Origin: Pseudoclavibacter sp. AY1F1 | Lineage (GTDB): Bacteria; Actinomycetota; Actinomycetes; Actinomycetales; Microbacteriaceae | Direction: 5' to 3' | Length of the DNA stretch: 64,000 nt | Assembly: GCF_002931075.1 (NCBI RefSeq) | Contig: NZ_PSTQ01000001.1 | Coordinates: 744,001-808,000, forward strand | Shown here: positions 8,715-17,315 of the stretch, piece after piece | Position numbering within the stretch: position 1 is the stretch's first letter | Layout of the letters: each line of letters starts with the position of its first letter | Position numbers and translations under genes: made by a program | Notes under the pieces: model-generated | What the model saw: only the letters and a program-made list of their open reading frames with translations | Database searches by the model: none | What the model was told of the DNA's origin: nothing

Positions 8715-9796
8715 TGAGCAAGTTCCAGACGCTTGGCAACGACCTGTACACCGGTGAGCGCTCCTTCGACTTCGTCGGCAGGCGAAAGATCTGGTTCTCC
8801 ATCGCGGGAATTGCGATCCTCATCTCGATCCTCGTTCCCATCCTCAGAGGCGGACTCGAGCTCGGGATCGAGTTCACGGGTGGTTCCGAGTTCCTGATCT
8901 CGCAGCCCGCAAGCGACGAACAGGAGCCCGCGATCGCCGCGGCCGCAGAGTTCACGCCGACGCCCGCCAAGGTCGCCGTTCTCGGCGACGGCGGCATCCG
9001 CGTGCAGACCGACTCGCTCACGGAGGACGCGAACACCGAGCTTCGCGCCGTGCTGGCCGAGGCGTACTCCGTGCAGGTCGAGGACGTGAACCTCTCGACC
9101 ATCGGGCCATCGTGGGGGCAGGACATCACTCGTCAGATGGTGATCGGCCTCGGCGTCTTCGTCGCGATCGCCGCCATCCTCATGTCCCTGTACTTCCGCA
9201 CTTGGAAGATGTCGATCGCGGCGCTCGTCGCGCTGGCCCACGACCTCGTCGTGACAGCAGGCGTCTACGCCATCACGGGTGTCGAGGTCACGCCTGCCGC
9301 CGTCATCGGCTTCCTGACGATCCTCGGCTACTCGCTGTACGACACCGTCGTGGTCTTCGACAAGATCCGCGAGAACGCCGAGGACTACAACGCGGAGTCC
9401 TCACGCACCTTCGGCGAACTCGTGAACCTCGCGATCAACCAGACCCTCGTGCGCTCCATCAACACCTCGGTTGTCGCCCTGCTTCCGGTCGGCGCGATCC
9501 TGTTCATCGGCGCGTTCCTCATGGGGGCTGGCACGCTCCGCGATATCGCGCTCGCGCTCTTCATCGGCATCTTCGTAGGAGCTCTCTCGACGATCTTCGT
9601 CGCCGGTCCGCTCTACGCCGCGCTGCGCTCTCGCGAGCCCGAGATCGCCCGCACCGACAAGCGCATCCTCGCTGCCCGTGCCCGCGCGCTCAAGGAGCGC
9701 GAGGACTCTGCAGACGACGCGAAGGACGAAGTCGAGAACGCCGCGGACGAAGCCGCTGCGGAGTCCGAGCCGGCGCCGAAGGCCTCCGCGTCCTGA
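8714..9796 (+). CDS. secF: Protein translocase subunit SecF
   Basis: Partner of SecD, 360 residues from ATG 8714, which shares its first base with the secD stop. Features are an N-terminal helix (residues ~20-38), the GIEFTGGSEF motif, the P4 domain, and five helices from about residue 138 with GFLTILGYSLYDTVVVFDKIRE and NTSVVALLPV, both SecF signatures (the first is quoted by its core, LGYSLYDTVVVFDK). The tail from about residue 310 is charged and Ala-rich. Many actinobacteria carry apt between secF and rsh; here there is only an 85-base gap with inverted repeats. Confidence 0.95.
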   Translation: MSKFQTLGNDLYTGERSFDFVGRRKIWFSIAGIAILISILVPILRGGLELGIEFTGGSEFLISQPASDEQEPAIAAAAEFTPTPAKVAVLGDGGIRVQTDSLTEDANTELRAVLAEAYSVQVEDVNLSTIGPSWGQDITRQMVIGLGVFVAIAAILMSLYFRTWKMSIAALVALAHDLVVTAGVYAITGVEVTPAAVIGFLTILGYSLYDTVVVFDKIRENAEDYNAESSRTFGELVNLAINQTLVRSINTSVVALLPVGAILFIGAFLMGAGTLRDIALALFIGIFVGALSTIFVAGPLYAALRSREPEIARTDKRILAARARALKEREDSADDAKDEVENAADEAAAESEPAPKASAS

Positions 9797-9810
9797 GGAC
9801 TGCCCGCACG

Positions 9811-9828
9811 GTGATAACTTGTCATCAC
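9811..9828 (+). promoter_or_regulatory. Imperfect palindrome, possible operator or anti-terminator arm
   Basis: GTGATAAC-TT-GTCATCAC, an 18-base palindrome with one mismatch per arm pair. Its right arm (ATCACC, 9824-9829) is also the start of the much stronger hairpin just downstream, so the two RNA structures cannot form together. It could be a protein-binding site or part of an RNA switch; the sequence alone does not decide. Confidence 0.3.
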
Positions 9829-9863
9829 CCTGGTCTGCGTACCCACGCAGACCAGGGTGATGA
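9822..9863 (+). terminator. Strong inverted repeat between secF and rsh
   Basis: A perfect 19-bp stem (9822-9840 with 9845-9863) and an ACCC loop. No T run follows, which is common for actinobacterial terminators. The rsh ribosome-binding site (GGAGGTG at 9871) begins eight bases after it, so the structure could end yajC-secDF transcription, or act in the 5' region of rsh. Confidence 0.7.
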
Positions 9864-9881
9864 TTCATATGGAGGTGCTGT

Positions 9882-12116
9882 GTGAGTGAAGTCTCCTCGC
9901 TGCGCTGGCGAATGCCGCGAATGTTCGCGAAGCAGCCCGTGCACGTCCTCGAGCCGATTCTCAAGTCGCTCAGAAAGCATGACCCGCGCGCGAACACCGC
10001 GCTCGTGCAGCGCGCTTACGAGGTCGCCAAGGACGCCCACGAGGGGCAGTTCCGCCGCAGTGGCGAACCGTACATCACGCATCCCGTCGCGGTCGCGAAG
10101 ATCCTCGCCGACCTGGGCATCGGCTCGATAACGGTCGCAGCTGCACTCCTCCACGACACCGTCGAGGACACGGAGTACACGCTCGACGAGCTCCGCTCCG
10201 ACTTCGGAGACGAGATCGCGATGCTCGTCGACGGGGTCACGAAGCTCGACAAGGTCAAGTACGGCGACAACGCCCAGGCTGAGACCGTGCGCAAGATGGT
10301 CGTCGCGATGTCGAAGGACATCCGCGTTCTTGTCATCAAACTGGCAGACCGGCTGCACAACGCCCGAACGTGGGGCTTCATGTCCCCGGAAAAGGCGAAG
10401 AGCAAAGCCAAAGAAACCCTCGAGATCTACGCGCCCCTCGCGCACCGCATGGGCATCCAGGCGATGAAGAACGAGCTCGAGGACCTCTCCTTCGCCGTCA
10501 TCAACCCCAAGATCTACTCCGAGATCAAGAACCTCGTCGCGCACCGCCAGCCTGAGCGGGAAAAGTACGTGCAGCGCGTCATCGCCGAGGTGCAGTCCGA
10601 CCTCCGCCAGCTCAAGATGCGGGGAGACGTCTACGGGCGCCCCAAGGAGCTCTACTCGATCTATCAGAAGATGATCGTGCGCGGCCGCGACTTCGACGAG
10701 ATATACGACCTCACGGCCATCCGCCTCATCGTCGACTCCGTGCGCGACTGCTACGGCGTGCTCGGAGCGATCCACGCGAGGTGGACGCCGATGCCCGGCC
10801 GCTTCAAGGACTACATCGCAACGCCGAAGTTCAACCTGTACCAGTCGCTGCACACCACGGTCATCGGGCCAGACGGCAAGCCCGTCGAGATCCAGATCCG
10901 CACCGTCGAGATGCACCGACGCGCCGAGTTCGGTGTCGCAGCGCACTGGATGTACAAGCAGAACGCCCAGTCGGGCAAGCAGGACAAGGCAGACGAGACC
11001 CGCACGGAGATGGCGTGGCTCAAGCACCTCAGCGACTGGCAGCAGGAGACCACGGATCCTGGCGAGTTCCTCGACTCGTTGCGCTTCGACCTCGGCGCCA
11101 AAGAGGTCTACGTCTTCACGCCGCAGGGCAAGGTCATCGGGCTGAGCGCCGGTGCAACGCCCGTGGACTTCGCCTACGCGATCCACACCGACGTCGGCCA
11201 CCGGACAATGGGCGCCAAGGTCAACGGGCGTCTCCTGCCCCTCGACTCGAAGCTGCAGAACGGTGACGTCGTCGAGGTCTTCACGTCGAAGAATCCGGAC
11301 GCCGGGCCGAAGCAGGACTGGCTGACCTTCGTGGCGAGCGCCCGAGCCAAGAACAAGATCAGGCAGTGGTTCTCGAAAGAGCGCCGCGACGAGGCCATCG
11401 AGCAAGGCAAGGACTCCGTCGCGAAGGCGCTCCGGAAGGCCGGCCTGCCACTCAACAAGGACCACGTCCAGGAGGCATTCTCGTCCGTCGCCTCGAACCT
11501 CCGCTACCTCGACGTGACCGCGCTCTACGCGGCCGTCGGCGACGGGCACGTCTCGACGCAGTCCGTCATGGAGAAGCTGCAGGCGGCACTTCGCCAGGAG
11601 CAGGATGTGCCTGCCGCGGATGAGGCCCCGCAGTTCACTCCGGGCACGACCATTCCGACAACCAGCGACTCCGGCGTGCTCGTGAGGGGCGCGCCTGACA
11701 TCCTTGTCAAGGTCGCCAAATGCTGCACTCCAGTCCCCGGGGACGAGATCCTCGGCTTCGTGACCCGCGGCCAGGGCGTCTCTGTGCATCGTGCCGACTG
11801 CAACAACGTCTCGACCCTCCTGCGCGAGCCCGAGCGCATGATCGAGGTCCAGTGGGCCCCGAGCTCCTCAAGCGTGTTCCTCGTGAACATCCAGGTTGAG
11901 GCGCTCGACCGCTCCGGTCTGCTGAGCGATGTCACGCGCGTCCTGAGCGAGCATCACGTCAACATCCTGTCTGCGACCGTGCACACCTCGAAGGCGCGTC
12001 TGGCCATCAGCAAGTTCTCCTTCCAGATGGGCGATACAACACACCTCGACCGGGTCCTCAACGCCGTGCGTCGCATCGACGGGGTCTACGACGTGTACCG
12101 GGTCAAGACTCAGTAG
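9882..12116 (+). CDS. rsh: Bifunctional (p)ppGpp synthetase/hydrolase, RelA/SpoT family
   Basis: Makes and degrades the stringent-response alarmone (p)ppGpp. The protein has 744 residues from GTG 9882, with GGAGGTG upstream. Domains in order: HD hydrolase (YITHPVAVA near residue 65, LLHDTVEDT near residue 90), synthetase (GRPKELYSIYQKM near residue 248, RFKDYIATPKFNLYQSLHTT near residue 307), TGS (VFTPQGKVIGL near residue 410), a zinc-finger/helical region (AKCCTPVPGDEI near residue 612) and a C-terminal ACT domain (residues ~665-744). Both active-site sets look intact, as expected for the single actinobacterial Rel enzyme. It converges with the next gene and overlaps it by 14 bases. Confidence 0.96.
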   Translation: MSEVSSLRWRMPRMFAKQPVHVLEPILKSLRKHDPRANTALVQRAYEVAKDAHEGQFRRSGEPYITHPVAVAKILADLGIGSITVAAALLHDTVEDTEYTLDELRSDFGDEIAMLVDGVTKLDKVKYGDNAQAETVRKMVVAMSKDIRVLVIKLADRLHNARTWGFMSPEKAKSKAKETLEIYAPLAHRMGIQAMKNELEDLSFAVINPKIYSEIKNLVAHRQPEREKYVQRVIAEVQSDLRQLKMRGDVYGRPKELYSIYQKMIVRGRDFDEIYDLTAIRLIVDSVRDCYGVLGAIHARWTPMPGRFKDYIATPKFNLYQSLHTTVIGPDGKPVEIQIRTVEMHRRAEFGVAAHWMYKQNAQSGKQDKADETRTEMAWLKHLSDWQQETTDPGEFLDSLRFDLGAKEVYVFTPQGKVIGLSAGATPVDFAYAIHTDVGHRTMGAKVNGRLLPLDSKLQNGDVVEVFTSKNPDAGPKQDWLTFVASARAKNKIRQWFSKERRDEAIEQGKDSVAKALRKAGLPLNKDHVQEAFSSVASNLRYLDVTALYAAVGDGHVSTQSVMEKLQAALRQEQDVPAADEAPQFTPGTTIPTTSDSGVLVRGAPDILVKVAKCCTPVPGDEILGFVTRGQGVSVHRADCNNVSTLLREPERMIEVQWAPSSSSVFLVNIQVEALDRSGLLSDVTRVLSEHHVNILSATVHTSKARLAISKFSFQMGDTTHLDRVLNAVRRIDGVYDVYRVKTQ

Positions 12117-12663
12117 TCTCGCCAGCTTCGCGCGTCTCGCTTGTGAGCGCCAGTGTCGCTCGCCTCCTCGCGAGCGAAGCATACGGGCGTCTGACGTTCG
12201 GATGCTCGGCGAGCAATTCGACGGGGTTCAGGCCCAGGAGCCGCGCGGCGAGGTCGATCGTCGATTGGCAGGCCTGCGGGTCGTGGAGCAGGTCGAAGAG
12301 CGCTTGCCATGGCCGAACCACTCGGACGCCGCCGACGAGCATCACGGCCCGCGCTGGCGGGGCCGTCGAGCGGTAGCGCACTCCGCCGACCCCCTGGGGC
12401 GGGCGTGAGCCGCGTGAGGTGGCCAGTGTCACCAGGTGCGGGGTCGGCCCACCCTCGTGGACCCATACTGCCGACGCACCGCCGACGGCGCAGCTGCCCG
12501 TGAGCAGGGGCTCCAGCGTAGCGGCGCGGACCTCGGCCGTGATCCTGTCCGCCACCGAGACATAGCCGACGGCGTCCGCGTGCCCGAACCGAACGATGTC
12601 GCCGTCACGCACCATCACCTGCAGCTCAGCTTCGGGGAGCAGACGAAGTGGGGCAGGATGCAC
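12103..12663 (-). CDS. AbiEi-antitoxin-like hypothetical protein
   Basis: About 186 residues on the minus strand. It resembles a family of Microbacteriaceae proteins annotated as type IV toxin-antitoxin AbiEi-like antitoxins: a short N-terminal segment (PEAELQVMVRDGDIVRFG) and a nuclease-fold-like central region (RPWQALFDLLHD). I recall the family rather than seeing a diagnostic motif. No AbiEii nucleotidyltransferase toxin is adjacent, so it is an orphan here. I prefer GTG 12663 (AGGA seven bases upstream) over ATG 12693, because the longer form would start inside the hairpin that ends the DUF349 gene. Its 3' end overlaps rsh by 14 bases tail to tail. Confidence 0.55.
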   Translation of the reverse strand: MHPAPLRLLPEAELQVMVRDGDIVRFGHADAVGYVSVADRITAEVRAATLEPLLTGSCAVGGASAVWVHEGGPTPHLVTLATSRGSRPPQGVGGVRYRSTAPPARAVMLVGGVRVVRPWQALFDLLHDPQACQSTIDLAARLLGLNPVELLAEHPNVRRPYASLARRRATLALTSETREAGETTES

Positions 12664-12685
12664 ACTCGCATCCTGCCCCACTTCG
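12644..12685 (-). terminator. Terminator hairpin of the DUF349 gene
   Basis: A perfect 17-bp stem (12644-12660 with 12669-12685) and an 8-base loop, 51 bases after the stop of the minus-strand DUF349 gene. It overlaps the 5' end of the next minus-strand gene. Confidence 0.7.
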
Positions 12686-12735
12686 GTCCGCACGCTCCGA
12701 TCAGCTCAGAGAGCTGTGGAGAGTGCTGTCGGGAC

Positions 12736-13968
12736 TCAGCTGCCGATGGCGCCGAGCCAGACTCGGCGCGCCTCGAGCGCCTCTTCTGCTTCCTTCACGG
12801 CCCGCTTGTCGCCGCGCGCCTCGGCATCGGCGCGCTCGGCTTCGAGCTTCTCGATCGCCTCGGTGAGCTGGCTGTGCATACCCTGGCTGCGCGCCAGGCG
12901 CTCAGGGTTGGACTTCTGCCAGTGGTCGTCGTCCAGCTTGCGCACGTGCTGCTCGATCGCGCGCAGGCGGTCCTCGGTAGCCTTGAAGTTCTCACGAGGA
13001 ACGCGGCCAACCTCGTCCCAGCGGCGCTGGATGTCGGCAAGCTTCTCGCGGGCGGCTCGGCGGTCCGTGATCTGCAGGATGGGTGTCGCCTCCTCGAGCA
13101 GAGCGGCCTTCACCTCGTAGTTCGCGGCGTACTCTTCGTTGTCTGCGGCGTCAACCTCGCCCTTGGCCTGGAAGAGCACGTCTCCGGCGGCCTTGAACTG
13201 GTTCCAGAGGGCGTCGTCGTACTTGCGACCGGCGCGGCCTGCTGCCTTCCACTCATCGAGCAGGCGGCGGTAGTCGGCGACGCCGTCTGCACCGCGCGAG
13301 GCAAGCGCTTCGGCGCGTTCAAGAATCTTGGTCTTCGCGTCGCGCGCCGTCTTGTGGCTGGCGTCGAGCTCGGCGAAGAAGGCACGACGCTCACGCTCGA
13401 GCGTGCTGCGTGCACCGCGGAAGCGCTTCCAGAGGGCGTTCGCCTCCGCCTTCGGCAGACGGGGTCCGTCCTGCTGGTGCGTCTTCCACTTCGTGAAGAG
13501 CTCGTCGATGCTTGCCGTCGTCTGCTTCCACTGGATGGAGGCCGGCGGCTGAGCGGCGAGCCGCTCGGCTTCGACGACGATCGCCTCTCGCTCCTGGAGG
13601 GCTCCAGCGATCTCTTCCTGCTGCGCCTCGCGCTGCTGCTCCGTCAGCTCGCTGACGGTGCCCCCGAGGGCCTCGAGTCGAGTGCGAAGCGCTGCCAGGT
13701 CGCCGACGGCGTTTGCACCGTCCAGCTGGGCGCTGAGGTGCTTGGCCGACTTCGCGATATCGGAAGCCGGTGCTCCATTCTTGACGCGCTGTTCGAGCAG
13801 GGACACCTGACCCTCGAGGTCGGAGAACTTGCGAACGAAGTACGCGAGAGCCTCCTCGGTCGTGCCGTCGGGGTACTGGCCGACCTTGCGCTCAGTACCT
13901 TCTTCGATCACGTACACGGTGCCGTCTTCTTCGACGCGGCCCCATGGATTCTGGGGGAGTGCAGACAT
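12736..13968 (-). CDS. DUF349 domain-containing protein
   Basis: A 410-residue, highly charged, mostly helical protein built from tandem DUF349 repeats: repeated W-rich units such as IQRRWDEVGRVPRENFKATEDR (core RRWDEVGRVPRE), LLDEWKAAGRAGRKYDDALW and FTKWKTHQQ. The start is ATG 13968, with AGGGA upstream. The N-terminus (NPWGRVEEDGTVYVIEEG) is typical of the actinobacterial form. DUF349 proteins are widespread but I know of no settled biochemical function; a DNA- or RNA-associated role is only a guess. The gene has its own promoter region (TAGCAT about 60 bases upstream) and a strong terminator. Confidence 0.9.
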   Translation of the reverse strand: MSALPQNPWGRVEEDGTVYVIEEGTERKVGQYPDGTTEEALAYFVRKFSDLEGQVSLLEQRVKNGAPASDIAKSAKHLSAQLDGANAVGDLAALRTRLEALGGTVSELTEQQREAQQEEIAGALQEREAIVVEAERLAAQPPASIQWKQTTASIDELFTKWKTHQQDGPRLPKAEANALWKRFRGARSTLERERRAFFAELDASHKTARDAKTKILERAEALASRGADGVADYRRLLDEWKAAGRAGRKYDDALWNQFKAAGDVLFQAKGEVDAADNEEYAANYEVKAALLEEATPILQITDRRAAREKLADIQRRWDEVGRVPRENFKATEDRLRAIEQHVRKLDDDHWQKSNPERLARSQGMHSQLTEAIEKLEAERADAEARGDKRAVKEAEEALEARRVWLGAIGS

Positions 13969-14066
13969 GGCGGGTATTCCCTCACGGTAGGCGTTTGCGC
14001 AGCTTGCGCGACTGACTCCCCATGCTAGGACACTACGGAGGTTTCCTTCACCAGCGCATGTCCAGT

Positions 14067-14100
14067 CTCCGCGACGGGGGGAGCGGAGCCGTCGCTGGAG
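14067..14100 (-). terminator. Terminator hairpin of the cyclophilin gene
   Basis: An 11-bp stem with one bulged base (CTCCGCGACGG with CCGTCGC-T-GGAG) and an 11-base loop, beginning 16 bases after the minus-strand stop at 14116. No clear T run. Confidence 0.5.
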
Positions 14101-14115
14101 ATCGGATCGAGCGAG

Positions 14116-14895
14116 CTACTTCAGGGTAAGCGACGTGATGACGGCGGGAACGACCGGGGCCCCGTCACCTGCTCCGGAGGCTGGGTCCACGCCGGCGTCC
14201 ACAATTCCGGAGATGAGCTGGTCGAGACCGTCCGTGACCTTGCCCATGACGGTGTAACCGCCCGCGGCGTCGCCTGGCAGCGTCGTGTCCTCGTAGACGA
14301 TGAAGAACTGGCTTCCCATGCTCTCAGCGTTGCCGCCCTGACGGGCCATTGCGATGGTCCCGGCCGGGTAGACGCCATCCTCAGGGGCGTTCTCGATGGG
14401 ACCCCAGCTGTAGCCGGGCCCACCGGTCCCCGTGCCGGTCGGGTCGCCGCACTGGAGCACGAAGAGCCCTTCCGTCGTCAGGCGGTGGCAGGAAGTATCC
14501 GTGAAGTAGTTCTCGCCGCTGAGGGAGACCATATTGGCGACTGCCTGCGGGGCAGCGGCGCCGTCGAGTTCGATGCCAAGCGCGATGTCCTCGTTGATGG
14601 TCAGCTCACCGGTCCAGGTGCGAGCCTCGGCGAGGGCGGGGTCCGGCACCTCACCGGAGGGCGTTGCCCCTGGCGTCGACGTCGACTCCGCGACAGGCGT
14701 CTCCCCACCCGGGCCGCCCGTGAAGTAGAAGACCTGCAGCGCGCCGACGACAAGCGCCACCATGACGAGCGCAATCGCCCAGGTGCGGTTGTCCCGGCTC
14801 CGTCGTCGCACTCCGCGCTCGTGGACGGCGACACGCGCCTCATACTCGCGGGTCCGCCGACGCTGTTCGCGGGAGTTCTTGTCCGAAGTTGCCAC
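14116..14895 (-). CDS. Membrane-anchored peptidyl-prolyl cis-trans isomerase, cyclophilin type
   Basis: A 259-residue protein with a basic cytoplasmic N-terminus (coiled, Arg-rich), one transmembrane helix (residues ~41-59, [20 protein letters not shown]), a Pro/Ser/Thr-rich linker and an extracytoplasmic cyclophilin domain. The domain shows [21 protein letters not shown] and [15 protein letters not shown], the conserved core ([16 protein letters not shown]). It probably speeds proline isomerisation in exported proteins. I chose GTG 14895 because related proteins start at the M-A-x-S-x-K-N stretch; ATG 14922 is the alternative. It is divergent from rarA with less than 70 bases between starts. 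Confidence 0.85.
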   Translation of the reverse strand: MATSDKNSREQRRRTREYEARVAVHERGVRRRSRDNRTWAIALVMVALVVGALQVFYFTGGPGGETPVAESTSTPGATPSGEVPDPALAEARTWTGELTINEDIALGIELDGAAAPQAVANMVSLSGENYFTDTSCHRLTTEGLFVLQCGDPTGTGTGGPGYSWGPIENAPEDGVYPAGTIAMARQGGNAESMGSQFFIVYEDTTLPGDAAGGYTVMGKVTDGLDQLISGIVDAGVDPASGAGDGAPVVPAVITSLTLK

Positions 14896-14964
14896 TGTGC
14901 CCCATTCGCTTGTCTTCAGCATGCCGTGCAGGCACCAGAGGGGAGTTTACTAACATCGGGCTTC

Positions 14965-16290
14965 ATGACCGGTGACGCGCCAAGCCTTGCGGGCACAACT
15001 GCGCCCCTTGCGGTGCGGATGCGCCCGAGATCTCTCGACGAGGTAGTCGGGCAGCGGCACCTGCTGCGCCCCGGCTCGCCCCTCCGAGCGCTCGCTTCCC
15101 CTGAGCAGGACACGAGGGCCGGCACCTCTGTCATCCTGTGGGGCCCGCCGGGGACAGGGAAGACGACCCTCGCTCAAGCGATCGCGCACACGTCCGGGAA
15201 GCGATTCACGCAGCTCTCGGCGATCTCGGCCGGCGTCAAGGACGTTCGTCAGGTGATGGATGAGGCGCTGACTCAGCGAGACCTCTACGGGATCCAGTCC
15301 GTGCTCTTCCTCGACGAGATCCACAGGTTCACGAAGGCGCAGCAGGACGCGCTCCTTCCCGGAGTCGAGAACGGCTGGGTCACACTCGTCGCCGCGACGA
15401 CGGAGAACCCGTCCTTCTCCGTCATCAGCCCGCTCCTGTCGAGGAGTCTCCTCCTCACCCTGCAGCCGCTCGACGAGGCCGACCTCATCGAGCTCATCGA
15501 CCGGGCGGCCTCAGACAAGCGGGGCCTCTCAGGTGCGTTCGAGGTCGCAGATGACGCGAAGCGCGCGATCGTCCAGTTCTCCTCCGGCGATGCCCGCCGA
15601 GCGCTCACAACCCTCGAAGCGGCAGCCGCCGCCGCGCACGCGTCAGAGCAGACGACGATCGACGCGGAGATCGTCTCCAGCGCCTCCGACCAAGCGCTGC
15701 TTCGGTACGACCGAGACGGCGACGAGCACTACGACGTCATCAGCGCCTTCATCAAGTCGGTGCGGGGGAGCGACCCAGACGCCGCGCTCCACTACCTGGC
15801 GCGCATGATCGTCGCGGGGGAGGACCCTCGCTTCATCGCGCGCAGGCTCATCGTTCTCGCGAGCGAGGACATCGGGCTCGCGGAACCGCGGGGGCTCGAG
15901 ATGGCGGTGGCCGCCGCCGACGCAGTCCAGCTGATCGGCATGCCAGAGGGGCGCATCCCGCTCGCCCAGGCGACTGTTTTCCTTGCGACGGCCCCGAAGT
16001 CGAACGCTGCGTACTCTGGTATCAACGCGGCGATCGCCGACGTCAAGGCCGGCGGCATCGGCCGCGTGCCGAAGCACCTCAGGGACGCCCACTACGCCGG
16101 AGCGAAGCGCCTCGGCCATGGCAAGGGCTACAAGTACCCGCACGACGACGCGCGTGGGGTCTCGGAGCAGCAGTACCTCCCGGACGAGCTGAGCTCACGC
16201 GAGTACTACTCGCCGACCCGTTTCGGCGAGGAACGAGAGATCGCAGCGCGGCTCGAGAAGCTGCGCGCCATCACGAAGCCAGGAACCTGA
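14965..16290 (+). CDS. rarA: Replication-associated recombination protein A (RarA/MgsA)
   Basis: AAA+ ATPase that acts at stalled replication forks. It has 441 residues from ATG 14965; upstream in-frame codons lie in the divergent cyclophilin gene. Visible motifs are [15 protein letters not shown] near residue 20, Walker [11 protein letters not shown] near residue 59, Walker [11 protein letters not shown] near residue 114, and the C-terminal MgsA_C signature ([12 protein letters not shown] and PKHLRDAHY). A TAACAT -10-like motif lies eight bases before the ATG, so the transcript may have little or no leader. Confidence 0.95.
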   Translation: MTGDAPSLAGTTAPLAVRMRPRSLDEVVGQRHLLRPGSPLRALASPEQDTRAGTSVILWGPPGTGKTTLAQAIAHTSGKRFTQLSAISAGVKDVRQVMDEALTQRDLYGIQSVLFLDEIHRFTKAQQDALLPGVENGWVTLVAATTENPSFSVISPLLSRSLLLTLQPLDEADLIELIDRAASDKRGLSGAFEVADDAKRAIVQFSSGDARRALTTLEAAAAAAHASEQTTIDAEIVSSASDQALLRYDRDGDEHYDVISAFIKSVRGSDPDAALHYLARMIVAGEDPRFIARRLIVLASEDIGLAEPRGLEMAVAAADAVQLIGMPEGRIPLAQATVFLATAPKSNAAYSGINAAIADVKAGGIGRVPKHLRDAHYAGAKRLGHGKGYKYPHDDARGVSEQQYLPDELSSREYYSPTRFGEEREIAARLEKLRAITKPGT

Positions 16291-16314
16291 CCGCATCCGG
16301 CACTGTGCTAGTCT
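16286..16314 (+). promoter_or_regulatory. Promoter of rpsD
   Basis: CCTGAC (16286-16291), 17 bases and TAGTCT (16309-16314). The -35 overlaps the rarA stop codon. Transcription would start near 16321, leaving a leader of roughly 165 bases before rpsD that contains a CGCGC/GCGCG hairpin at 16451-16464. Confidence 0.45.
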
Positions 16315-16488
16315 TTCTCGGTCTACCTCCCGGGGTTTCGTGCGGCTGCGCGTCCGAGAGTAAGGCGTGCAGTCTGTAGCCGACGCACGCGTGACACTGC
16401 TCAAGTTTGACGCCGGGGCACAGCCTTGGCGGAGAGCAACTTCATTTCTGCGCGCTCACGCGCGCCAAACTTCGCTCGAAAGGCAATT

Positions 16489-17118
16489 GTGTCCAAGACC
16501 TCACGTTCACGCAGCAAGGTGCGCCTCAGCCGCGCACTCGGCATCGCACTCACCCCGAAGGCAGAGCGCGCGCTCGAGAAGCGCCCGTACGCACCGGGCG
16601 AGCACGGCCGCACGCGTCGCAAGACCGACAGCGACTACGCCGTCCGCCTGCGCGAGAAGCAGCGTCTGCGCGCCCAGTACGGGCTCCGCGAGAAGCAGCT
16701 TCGCATCGTCTTCGAAGAGTCGCGTCGCGCGGCTGGCCTGACGGGTGAGAACCTCGTCGAGCTGCTCGAGATGCGCCTCGACGCGCTGGTTCTGCGTTCG
16801 GGCTTCGCCCGCACCACGGCTCAGGCACGTCAGCTCGTCGTGCACCGTCACATCCTCGTCGACGGCAAGCTCGTCGACCGTCCCAGCTTCCGCGTGAAGC
16901 CGGGTCAGCTCATCCAGGTCAAGCAGCGCTCGGAGGCCCTCGAGGTCTTCCAGGTCGCCGCAGCCGGTGGCCACGCGGACGTCCTCCCGAAGCTGCCTGC
17001 GTACCTCGATGTCGACCTCGCAACGCTCCAGGCGCGCCTCGTGCGTCGCCCGAAGCGCGTCGAGGTCCCGGTGACGTGTGAAGTTCAGCTCGTCGTCGAG
17101 TACTACGCTGCTCGCTAG
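16489..17118 (+). CDS. rpsD: 30S ribosomal protein S4
   Basis: Primary 16S rRNA-binding protein of the small subunit. It has 209 residues from GTG 16489, with GAAAGG seven bases upstream. Family signatures are SRALGIALTPKAERALEKRPYAPGEHG (core KRPYAPGEHGR), the DSDYAVRLREKQRLRAQYG segment, and an S4 RNA-binding domain from about residue 98 (MRLDALVLRSGFARTTAQARQLV, quoted by its core LVLRSGFARTTAQARQLV). It lacks the zinc-binding cysteines, as do other actinobacterial copies. A TTG at 16426 would add 21 non-conserved residues. The gene is monocistronic, with its own promoter and terminator, away from the main ribosomal operons. Confidence 0.97.
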   Translation: MSKTSRSRSKVRLSRALGIALTPKAERALEKRPYAPGEHGRTRRKTDSDYAVRLREKQRLRAQYGLREKQLRIVFEESRRAAGLTGENLVELLEMRLDALVLRSGFARTTAQARQLVVHRHILVDGKLVDRPSFRVKPGQLIQVKQRSEALEVFQVAAAGGHADVLPKLPAYLDVDLATLQARLVRRPKRVEVPVTCEVQLVVEYYAAR

Positions 17119-17188
17119 CCAAGCAGGCACTCCGGTTCACCGGAACTGGCAGTTCGGGGCAACCCGAGCCGCTTGAGCCAACTAGCAT

Positions 17189-17220
17189 AGGGGCGGGTCA
17201 TCGCAAGATGACCCGCCCCT
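17189..17220 (+). terminator. Intrinsic terminator of rpsD
   Basis: A perfect 14-bp stem (17189-17202 with 17207-17220), a GCAA tetraloop and a short T-rich tail (TTTGTCTGT), 70 bases after the rpsD stop. Confidence 0.85.
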
Positions 17221-17315
17221 TTGTCTGTCCTGCGGCGCTGCGCCGCTCGTCTACCCGTGCGGCAAAGCCGTCCGCCTACTCGTGCGGCAGCTCGCCGAAC
17301 TCATTAAGGAGCACC

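Noticed and set aside
9825-11789. A 654-codon minus-strand open frame opposite rsh
   Set aside because: Same mirror effect of high GC. No ribosome-binding site or recognisable domain; rsh is complete on the plus strand.
12103-12663. A complete type IV toxin-antitoxin pair
   Set aside because: Only the antitoxin-like partner is present; both neighbours are core genes (rsh and DUF349), not an AbiEii toxin.
12436-14028. A 530-codon plus-strand open frame opposite the DUF349 gene
   Set aside because: The minus strand encodes clear DUF349 repeats with a proper start; the plus frame is Leu/Val-rich shadow sequence.
16426-16488. A 21-residue N-terminal extension of ribosomal protein S4 from TTG 16426
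   Set aside because: The extension is not part of known S4 proteins, contains a hairpin, and GTG 16489 has a good ribosome-binding site and the family N-terminus.
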